DNA of 6,609 nt from Deltaproteobacteria bacterium (GTDB lineage: Bacteria > Myxococcota > Myxococcia > Myxococcales > 40CM-4-68-19). The position numbers were made by a program, and so were the translations under genes. Under the pieces are notes generated by a model. It saw only the letters and a program-made list of their open reading frames with translations. It ran no database searches and was not told the DNA's origin. Below, one piece after another: positions 1 through 6,609 of the stretch; position 1 is the stretch's first letter, and the number at the start of each line of letters is the position of its first letter. The stretch lies in NCBI GenBank assembly GCA_018266095.1, contig JAFEBC010000308.1:1-6609 (forward strand), given 5' to 3'.

Positions 1-1
1 G

Positions 2-490
2 ACGCACGCGATCGACTGGATCAAGGACCTCACGCTCTGCACGAAGCAGAAGGACTTCTGTCCGTGCGGCGGCACGTTCGCGGAGGGTGTCGGCTGCAAG
101 GTGCCCGCTGGATTCGCGCTCGCGTGCCCGAGCGGACAGGACGCGCCGCAGGTGACGAGCGGCGTCTACCCGAGCGCGTGCGCGCCCGCGAAGCACGACT
201 GCGTCAATGGCGGAGTGCGCGTGGGCGCGCAGTGCAAGGTGAAGGCGTACGGGCCGAATGACTTGCCCACGCCGGGCGCGGGCTACTACGTCGACGCGGA
301 TCCGCGCTGGCCCGGGCTCTATTATCCGCAGGTCAACGGCGCCTGCCCGTACGGCGGCGTGTCCATGCACGGCGCGTGTCAGGTCGATCCGTACGGCCCC
401 ACCCTGCTGGAGACCGGGGTCGACTACACGGTGGTGCGCTCGGGCAGCACGGCAGGGGTGTACTACTCCCCTGATTTCCCCGCGCCCTGA
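2..490 (+). CDS. Cysteine-rich three-repeat protein of unknown function (3' end only)
   Basis: The frame is open from the left edge (first full codon at base 2) to a TGA at 488-490, so this is the last 162 residues of a longer protein whose start is outside the window. I do not recognise the family. The visible part has ten cysteines and consists almost wholly of three tandem degenerate repeats of 47-48 residues, each opening with C-x2-GG or C-x-CGG, then a Gly and a second Cys 11-12 residues after the first, and later a G-[VL]-Y aromatic patch. Units 2 and 3 also share a YGP motif. Paired cysteines and many Gly, Pro and Tyr suggest a small disulfide-stabilised exported fold; a signal peptide, if any, would lie upstream. 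The GTG at 101 is an internal valine codon, not a convincing start. It lies 85 bases before the next gene and may belong to a separate transcription unit. That it is a real gene is fairly sure; its role is unknown. Confidence 0.72.
   Translation, partial: THAIDWIKDLTLCTKQKDFCPCGGTFAEGVGCKVPAGFALACPSGQDAPQVTSGVYPSACAPAKHDCVNGGVRVGAQCKVKAYGPNDLPTPGAGYYVDADPRWPGLYYPQVNGACPYGGVSMHGACQVDPYGPTLLETGVDYTVVRSGSTAGVYYSPDFPAP
59..487 (+). repeat. Three tandem 47-48-residue Cys/Gly repeats within the partial CDS
   Basis: Three back-to-back coding units cover 59-199, 200-343 and 344-487. They begin CPCGGTF, CVNGGVR and CPYGGVS; the second cysteine follows in GVGCKV, GAQCKV and GACQV. The ends align on SGVYPS, PGLYYPQ and AGVYYSP. 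Units 2 and 3 are most alike (CKVKAYGP against CQVDPYGP). Unit 1 has diverged and carries three extra cysteines. The repeat is visible at protein level; the DNA copies have drifted well apart, so the duplication is old. More copies may lie upstream of the window. Confidence 0.68.
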
Positions 491-575
491 CGGCTCGCCG
501 CCCGCGCCGATCAGTCGTTTGTGGTAAAATCAATCGCGGGACGCGGTCCTGGTCCGGTTTCGGGGAGGCGTGCGC
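491..575 (+). promoter_or_regulatory. Intergenic leader with a possible -10 box (TAAAAT)
   Basis: This 85-base gap before the 168-residue gene has a short AT-rich patch in otherwise GC-rich DNA. TAAAAT at 525-530 matches the sigma-70 -10 consensus at five of six bases. No good -35 hexamer sits 16-18 bases upstream, where the sequence is GC-only. It is a candidate promoter for the downstream two-gene unit. No clear hairpin terminator for the upstream gene was seen. Confidence 0.25.
562..568 (+). promoter_or_regulatory. Ribosome binding site that decides the start at 576
   Basis: GGGGAGG at 562-568 is a strong Shine-Dalgarno match. Two in-frame GTG codons follow, at 570 and 576. The first leaves a spacer of only one base, while the second leaves seven, which is normal, so 576 is the preferred start. 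Confidence 0.6.
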
Positions 576-1082
576 GTGCCGCAGAAGCCGGGCGAACCGA
601 AGACCGAAGAGCGCCACGTCAGCAAGGACGAGCTGAAGGAGGGCGTGACGCTCAAGGCCGGGCACCCGGTCATCCTCCTCGTGGGCGGCGTGCCGGGCGA
701 GCCCGATCCCACAGGCGATGAGGGTGATGAGGGCGGCGGGACGGCGACAGGCGGAGGCACGGCCGATGGGCCGACTGGGCCTCCCGATGTTCCGGACGAT
801 CGCGGCGACGAGGGCGAGGGCCAAGAGGCAGACATCCCCGGCGATGAGGGCAACACCGGCGAGGAGGGGACCGGCGCGCACGAGGGCCACGAGGGCGTGG
901 TCGAGGTGACCGTGCGCAACGCCAAGGGTGAGCCCGCCGCGGGCGTGGCGTACACGCTGACCCTTCCCGACGGCACGCAGCGCACGGGGCACACCAAGAG
1001 CGACGGCACCATCCACGAAGGCGGGCTGCCCACTGAAGGCGAATGCCAGCTCGACTTCCCGGAGCTGAAGCCCGAGAGCTAG
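576..1082 (+). CDS. Small acidic-linker protein with C-terminal Ig-like module
   Basis: A 168-residue protein read from GTG 576 (an alternative GTG at 570 is too close to the ribosome binding site). No signal peptide or membrane span is evident; the hydrophobic VILLVGG stretch near residues 32-38 is too short. Residues 1-40 are a charged N-terminal segment. Residues 41-107 are a disordered Gly/Asp/Glu/Pro/Thr linker with repeated GDEG motifs. Residues 108-168 form a compact module of the Ig-like/carboxypeptidase-regulatory type: VEVTVRNAKGEPAAGVAYTL, then LPDG, then SDGTIHEGGLP, ending in DFPEL. Modules with this pattern are, from my memory of the family, common next to or inside VgrG-type spike proteins of deltaproteobacterial type VI loci, which would make this an adaptor or tip accessory; that role is inference. 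It is probably co-transcribed with the fusion gene 12 bases downstream, which has a comparable module. Confidence 0.75.
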   Translation: MPQKPGEPKTEERHVSKDELKEGVTLKAGHPVILLVGGVPGEPDPTGDEGDEGGGTATGGGTADGPTGPPDVPDDRGDEGEGQEADIPGDEGNTGEEGTGAHEGHEGVVEVTVRNAKGEPAAGVAYTLTLPDGTQRTGHTKSDGTIHEGGLPTEGECQLDFPELKPES

Positions 1083-1083
1083 C

Positions 1084-1089
1084 GAGGGA
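1084..1089 (+). promoter_or_regulatory. Ribosome binding site of the 955-residue fusion gene
   Basis: GAGGGA at 1084-1089 lies five bases before ATG 1095 and just after the preceding stop codon (1080-1082). It supports ATG 1095 as the start and tight translational coupling of the two genes. Confidence 0.6.
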
Positions 1090-1094
1090 TCTGC

Positions 1095-3962
1095 ATGGCC
1101 TCCGTGAAGTACGCCTTCCTGCCAATTCCTGTCAGCATCGGTACGCCGATCGAGATCGACCTGCCGCCGCGCGTGTTCCGGGCGCGGATGACGGGGATGC
1201 TGTTCGACACCGACGTCGCGTTCCTCTTGCCGTCAGCGATGAAGTCGATCCGCGCGCTGAAGAACCTCTACGATCAACACCCTGGCCTGTCCGTGCTGGT
1301 GAACGGGCACACCGACACGGTCGGGTCCGCGGACTACAACGTGAAGCTCTCCGACGAGCGCGCCGCGTCGGTCGCGGCCTTCATGAGCGACGACGTGGAG
1401 GCCTGGTACGCGCACTACACGGGCTCCAAGAACAGCAAGAAGTGGGGCACGCGAGAGGATCAGTACATGCTCTCGGTGCTGCCCGAGGGTCAGCCGCCCT
1501 ACTACGTCGGCCCCATCAACGGCCAGGCGTTCGGCGCGACCAGCGCGGCGATCAAGAAGTTCCAGAGCGACCACGGGCTCGCGGCCGACGGCGCGGCGGG
1601 CAGCGACACGCGGCACGCGCTCATCAAGGACTACATGGCGCTCGACGGCACCACGCTGCCGGCGGGCACCAAGCTGCTGACACACGGCTGCGGCGAGAGC
1701 CACCCCGAGGTGCCGACGGGCGACAACGTCGACGAGCCGAGGAACCGCCGCGTGGAGGTGTTCTTCTTCGAGGGCGACATCGCGCCGCCGCCGCGCACGC
1801 CGTGCAACAACTGTCCCGAGTATCCGCAGTGGAAGGCGCAGTCGGGCAAGGTCATCGATCTCACGCAGGATCTCGGCTGGTTCGACGTCACGGTGATCGA
1901 CACCGGCGGGAATCCGATCGAGAACGCGATCGTCGAGCTGTCAGGGCCGGCGTCGGCGCAGGCCAAGACGAGCGCGGATGGCGTGGCGCGGCTGACGGCG
2001 CTGGCGGCGGGCGACTACCACTGCGTGGTCACCAGCGACAACGCCCGTGACGTGACGTTCCCAGTGACCATCACCACGGGTGAGCCGCCCGCCGAGCTCC
2101 CGAAGCGGCCGGCCGCGCTGCCTTCGACGCCCGCGCCTGCGCAGGACAAGCTCGCGCTCGCGCCGTCGCCAGGGCCGCATCTCACCACGCGCGAGAACCT
2201 CATCGGCGATTCGGCGGGCGGCGGCGCTCCCACCGTTCGACAAGGGGCGCCAGCAGCCGGCGGGCCGCAGACTGGCGGCTCGGCGGGATCCGGCTCACAG
2301 ACCGGACCGAACACGGCCCTCGTGATCCAGTGGACCGGCTGGACGGTCATCCTCACCGAGGGCCCCGACGATCTCAAGGACGCAGCGAACGAGGGCAAGG
2401 GCACGATGGGCAACAAGCCGTGGAGCTCGGACGAGATCCACGTGGTGCTCGACTACACGCCCAACCTGCTCCCGGCCGTGGGCAACGCCGCGAAGGTGCC
2501 GTACACGATCCCGATCTTCGACACCGACGCGCAGCGGCCCAAGGGCGTGAGCGGCGTCATCGGCGTCACGCATCCGGACGTCACGTACACCTTCGACGCA
2601 GTCCACAAAGGGCCGCACATCGCGCCCATCGTGTGGGTGCAGAGCGATCCGTCCGTGATCAAGCTCGGCACCAAGACGCCCATCGAGCGCACCATCCTCG
2701 GCCGCGCGCGGCTCTCGCTCTACGCGGGCATCGAGGAGACCATCGGCGCGACGTGGGAGCCGGGCGTCATCGACGACGTGTCGCTCTTGGTGACGGTGCA
2801 GAACGGAGACGATCCGAACAAGTTCGAGCCCGCGTGGGACGTGGGCGTGCTCAACACCCCGCAGGGCCACGCCATGCTGCCGCAGGCGATCGCGGCGTGT
2901 CACGCGAAGGGCATCCAGTGCCTCGCGGGCTTCGGCCTCACGGATCGCGGCACCTCGCGCATCAAGCGCTTCGATGTGTGGCTCGACGCGCTGACCAAGA
3001 TGAGCGATTCGGACGCCGACGCAGAGACCACGCGCTTCGCGCAGGCGCTGGTGAACTTCATCGACAACACGGCGGGAGACGCGACCAACCGCTTCGACGG
3101 CCTCTCGTTCGACATCGAATCGAGCGGGCTGTTCGGCGGGCCGCTCTCGGGCAAGGGCGTGGTCGACGACGCCAAGCTGGCCAAGCTGCGCGTGGTGAAC
3201 ACCAAGTTCTACAAGGCGGTCGCGACTGAGCTGGGCAAGGACAACCGCATCTGCGCGGTCACCGTCGGCGGCATGATGAGCGACGACGACGCCATCACCA
3301 AGGGCGGGCTCAAGTCGGTGCCGAACTCGGGCGGCGGCGCCCTGCTCTCGCCCAAGATCCACCTCTACGAATTGGCCAAGAGCGCGCCGAACATCATCAT
3401 CCGGCCCATGGCGTACGACGCGGCCGGCGGCGCGAATCCGCAGGGAATGGTGATGAAGCCGCAGTGGAAGGGCGCGAAGGCGGAGAAGATCCCGGCGCTC
3501 AACACCGCCGACGGACTGCTCGAGTGGCACACGGCGATCACCAAGTTCGCGCTCGAGCAGAAGAAGCTGCACCCGGGGCAATTCCAGCTCGGCATCAAGC
3601 GGTTCACGCCGGAAGCGATGATGGACGACCCGAACTTCAAGCCCGATCCGAGCAAGCCGAACCAGCCGATCCCGCAGGTGAAGGCGAAGGCCGACGACGG
3701 CACGCAAGTGAAGAGCGGCGAGGGCGCGAACGCGGACACACCCGAGAAGCAGAACAACGCGGCCAAGATGCTGCGCCCGTATCGCGCGGGGCTCATCCTC
3801 TTCGCCATCGGCAAGAAGAAGGCGGACATGAACCGGGAGAAGGAGCTCAACGGGCTCCTCAACCCGGGCTTCGCGGGCAAGGGCCTGCTGGAGTCAGGCA
3901 AGCTCGGGCAGCCGATGCAGGTGCCGCTCGATCAGCAGGCGATGACGCGCATGGGGAAGTGA
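1095..3962 (+). CDS. OmpA/peptidoglycan-binding/Ig-like/GH18-like fusion protein
   Basis: A 955-residue protein with no visible signal peptide. Residues about 33-106 are the first part of an OmpA C-terminal-type domain (NGHTDTVG at 70-77, LSDERA at 85-90). D74 and R89 have the 15-residue spacing of the diaminopimelate-binding Asp/Arg pair of known OmpA domains. Residues about 121-182 resemble PG_binding_1 (VGPINGQAFG, IKKFQSDHGLAADG). The OmpA domain then resumes (HGCGESHP at 197-204, RNRRVEVFFF at 216-225). A CxxC (237, 240) precedes an Ig-like module (262-327) and a Pro/Ala/Gly linker (328-407). Residues 408-537 are unassigned. From about 538, eight strand-like segments trace a GH18 barrel: DGLSFDIE (668-675) matches the GH18 signature except S671, and MAYD (772-775) fits strand 6. 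A Lys/Pro/Asp-rich loop (840-890) separates strands 7 and 8. Likely role: binds and perhaps cleaves cell-wall glycan. Export by a type VI-like machine is inference, and activity is untested. Confidence 0.85.
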   Translation: MASVKYAFLPIPVSIGTPIEIDLPPRVFRARMTGMLFDTDVAFLLPSAMKSIRALKNLYDQHPGLSVLVNGHTDTVGSADYNVKLSDERAASVAAFMSDDVEAWYAHYTGSKNSKKWGTREDQYMLSVLPEGQPPYYVGPINGQAFGATSAAIKKFQSDHGLAADGAAGSDTRHALIKDYMALDGTTLPAGTKLLTHGCGESHPEVPTGDNVDEPRNRRVEVFFFEGDIAPPPRTPCNNCPEYPQWKAQSGKVIDLTQDLGWFDVTVIDTGGNPIENAIVELSGPASAQAKTSADGVARLTALAAGDYHCVVTSDNARDVTFPVTITTGEPPAELPKRPAALPSTPAPAQDKLALAPSPGPHLTTRENLIGDSAGGGAPTVRQGAPAAGGPQTGGSAGSGSQTGPNTALVIQWTGWTVILTEGPDDLKDAANEGKGTMGNKPWSSDEIHVVLDYTPNLLPAVGNAAKVPYTIPIFDTDAQRPKGVSGVIGVTHPDVTYTFDAVHKGPHIAPIVWVQSDPSVIKLGTKTPIERTILGRARLSLYAGIEETIGATWEPGVIDDVSLLVTVQNGDDPNKFEPAWDVGVLNTPQGHAMLPQAIAACHAKGIQCLAGFGLTDRGTSRIKRFDVWLDALTKMSDSDADAETTRFAQALVNFIDNTAGDATNRFDGLSFDIESSGLFGGPLSGKGVVDDAKLAKLRVVNTKFYKAVATELGKDNRICAVTVGGMMSDDDAITKGGLKSVPNSGGGALLSPKIHLYELAKSAPNIIIRPMAYDAAGGANPQGMVMKPQWKGAKAEKIPALNTADGLLEWHTAITKFALEQKKLHPGQFQLGIKRFTPEAMMDDPNFKPDPSKPNQPIPQVKAKADDGTQVKSGEGANADTPEKQNNAAKMLRPYRAGLILFAIGKKKADMNREKELNGLLNPGFAGKGLLESGKLGQPMQVPLDQQAMTRMGK

Positions 3963-3975
3963 ACGTGCGCGAGGC

Positions 3976-3998
3976 CTGCTGACAAAAGATGGCAGCAG
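3976..3998. terminator. Small inverted repeat in the convergent gap (weak terminator candidate)
   Basis: CTGCTG (3976-3981) and CAGCAG (3993-3998) can pair as a six-base stem with an 11-base loop. It occupies the 36-base gap between the stop codons of the fusion gene (3962) and the opposing yebC-like gene (3999). There is no T-tract on either strand, so it is not a classic intrinsic terminator; only its position suggests a role for both genes. Confidence 0.22.
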
Positions 3999-4703
3999 CT
4001 ACGCGAGGCCGACGTAGAGGTGCTGCACGTCGTCGTCCTCGTCGATCGTCGCCAGGAAGTCCTCGACCTCCTTGCGCGCCGCCTCGTCGAGCGTGAGCGG
4101 ATTCTTCGCGCGCCAGCCCAGCTTGGCCGAGGTGATCGACCACTTCGCCGCCGTCAGCGCCTTGGACACAGCGTCGAGATCCGACGGCTCGGTGAAGAAG
4201 CGCGTCTGGCCCTCCTCGCCCGCCTCCAGATCCTGCGCGCCCGCCTCGATCGCGGCCGCCTCGGGATCCGCGCCCGCGCCCTCGGGCGGCGAGGCCTCGA
4301 TCATGCCCTCGTGCTTGAAGTCCCACGAGACGCTGCCCGACACGCCGAGCTGGCCCTTCTTGTGGAAGAGCGAGCGCACGTTGGCGGCGGTGCGCACCTT
4401 GTTGTCGGTGAGGCACTCGATGATGACCGGCACCTGGTGCGGGCAGAAGCCCTCGTAGACGGCGGTTTCGTACACGACCTTCTCGTCGAGCAGACCCGCG
4501 CCCTTCTTGATCGCGCGCTCCATCGTGTCGCGCGTCATCGAAGCCTTGCGCGCCGCCTCGATGGCGATGCGCAGCTTGGAGTTGTGCGTGGGGTCCGCGC
4601 CCGACTTCGCCGCGACGATGAGGTCCTTGGCGATCTTCGACATGATCTTGCCGCGCGCCTGCGCGTTGCCGATGCGGCCTGCGTGCTTCCATTGTGCGCC
4701 CAT
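3999..4703 (-). CDS. yebC: YebC/PmpR (TACO1) family protein, MGAQWK-type branch
   Basis: A 234-residue protein close to the usual family length (E. coli YebC is 246). The family was long annotated as DNA-binding regulators (PmpR); mitochondrial TACO1 acts in translation, and bacterial members have been linked to the ribosome and stalled synthesis. What shows the family: the N-terminal MGAQWKHAGR, ARGKIMSKIAKD, SGADPTHNSKLR and MERAIKKGAG segments; the central YEGF, VIIECLTDNKVRTAANVRS, KGQLGVSGSV segment; and the C-terminal DEDDDVQHLYVGLA. The N terminus lacks the classical GHSKWxNIK signature and fits the second, YeeN-like paralogue branch, so another YebC copy may exist elsewhere in the genome. 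An in-frame GTG at 4718 would add five residues, but homology favours ATG 4703. AAAGG (4722-4718) is the only ribosome-binding-site-like run and sits 14 bases away. The gene is divergent from prfC and convergent with the fusion gene. Confidence 0.93.
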   Translation of the reverse strand: MGAQWKHAGRIGNAQARGKIMSKIAKDLIVAAKSGADPTHNSKLRIAIEAARKASMTRDTMERAIKKGAGLLDEKVVYETAVYEGFCPHQVPVIIECLTDNKVRTAANVRSLFHKKGQLGVSGSVSWDFKHEGMIEASPPEGAGADPEAAAIEAGAQDLEAGEEGQTRFFTEPSDLDAVSKALTAAKWSITSAKLGWRAKNPLTLDEAARKEVEDFLATIDEDDDVQHLYVGLA

Positions 4704-4759
4704 GGCCGCTGTGTACACCTTTGATTTGGCGTGCGAAAGCAGATAGAGAGCGCGCCCCT
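4704..4759. promoter_or_regulatory. Divergent yebC-prfC intergenic region
   Basis: These 56 bases must carry the 5' signals for both genes unless promoters lie inside coding DNA. It is more AT-rich than the flanks. A weak sigma-70-like pair for prfC is TTGATT (4721-4726) and TAGAGA (4744-4749) with 17 bases between. Used as such, transcription would start about four bases before ATG 4760, giving an almost leaderless message, which agrees with the lack of a strong Shine-Dalgarno there (only AGAGAG at 4745-4750). A perfect eight-base palindrome GTGTACAC (4711-4718) lies beside the yebC start. These assignments are by eye only. Confidence 0.3.
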
Positions 4760-6469
<1,710 letters not shown>

Positions 6470-6480
6470 CCTCCGCTGTT

Positions 6481-6609
6481 GGCGTGGGCGTTGAGCGTTG
6501 GCGTTGGCGTTGGCGTTGGCGTTGAGCGTTGAGCGTTGGCGTTGGCGTTGGCGTTGAGCGTTGGCGTTGAGCGTTGGCGTTGAGCGTTGGCGTTGAGCGT
6601 TGGCGTTGA
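6481..6609 (+). repeat. Interspersed 6/7-base tandem repeat array (GGCGTT / GAGCGTT)
   Basis: Starting 12 bases after the prfC stop, 129 bases are made of two units, A = GGCGTT and B = GAGCGTT, after one imperfect GGCGTG. The order is A B AAAA BB AAA B A B A B A B A, then GA at the edge: 12 A and 7 B units. From 6550 the AB pair (GGCGTTGAGCGTT) repeats with a regular 13-base period. The array continues past the window. It has no stop-free common frame because B units shift phase by one base, so it is not a coding repeat here. It has the form of a variable-number tandem repeat made by replication slippage; no function is evident. Confidence 0.95.

Noticed and set aside
333..1016. Long minus-strand open frame (227 codons) opposite the first two genes
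   Set aside because: It spans the end of one plus-strand gene, the intergenic gap and most of the next. Its translation is Arg/Ala/Pro-rich without domain motifs, typical of antisense shadow in GC-rich DNA.
1397..1676. Possible frameshift or misassembly explaining the split OmpA domain
   Set aside because: The frame stays open with coherent PG_binding_1-like motifs throughout and in-frame resumption of OmpA motifs. An insertion at domain level fits better than an error.
1043..2050. Plus-strand 335-codon frame overlapping the start of the fusion gene
   Set aside because: Arg/Ala/Gly-rich translation without motifs. The overlapping frame encodes clear OmpA and PG-binding signatures.
2295..3707. 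Minus-strand 470-codon frame antisense to the barrel region
   Set aside because: Composition is dominated by R, V, D, H, A and L as expected from the complementary reading of a GC-rich gene. No recognisable domain.
4694..4759. Upstream ATG 4694 as the prfC start
   Set aside because: It would add 22 residues with no family counterpart and overlap the yebC start. ATG 4760 aligns with the usual RF3 N terminus.
6481..6609. CRISPR array
   Set aside because: Units are 6-7 bases with no unique spacers and no repeat of CRISPR length; it is a simple tandem array.

Overview
The window is GC-rich, densely coded DNA with strong G/C third-position bias. Its families and multi-domain architectures suggest a Myxococcota (former Deltaproteobacteria) genome; this is inference, since no rRNA or other marker lies in the window. 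It holds five protein genes (one cut by the left edge) and a short tandem-repeat array cut by the right edge. No tRNA, rRNA, insertion sequence or CRISPR array was seen.

Left part (1-3962, plus strand): first, the 3' end of a cysteine-rich protein made of three degenerate repeats of about 48 residues. After 85 bases comes a 168-residue protein with an acidic, glycine-rich linker and a C-terminal Ig-like module. Twelve bases later comes a 955-residue fusion protein. The fusion combines an OmpA-type peptidoglycan-binding domain with a PG_binding_1-like domain inserted inside it, a second Ig-like module, a Pro/Ala/Gly linker, and a large C-terminal region whose strand motifs trace a GH18-type (chitinase/endoglycosidase-like) TIM barrel. 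The barrel keeps the catalytic-type Asp-x-Glu end of the GH18 signature. I see no N-terminal signal peptide on the fusion or on the 168-residue protein. These look like cell-wall-directed accessory proteins, possibly cargo or adaptors of a contractile (type VI-like) secretion system, but no secretion gene is in the window.

Right part (3999-6469): two conserved translation-related genes are divergently arranged around a 56-base intergenic region. On the minus strand is a YebC/PmpR (TACO1) family gene of the MGAQWK-type branch. On the plus strand is prfC, encoding peptide chain release factor 3. The yebC-like gene converges on the fusion gene with a 36-base gap holding a small inverted repeat.

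Right edge (6481-6609): an interspersed array of a 6-base unit (GGCGTT) and a 7-base unit (GAGCGTT) starts 12 bases after the prfC stop codon and runs off the window. It resolves into a regular 13-base period towards its end.
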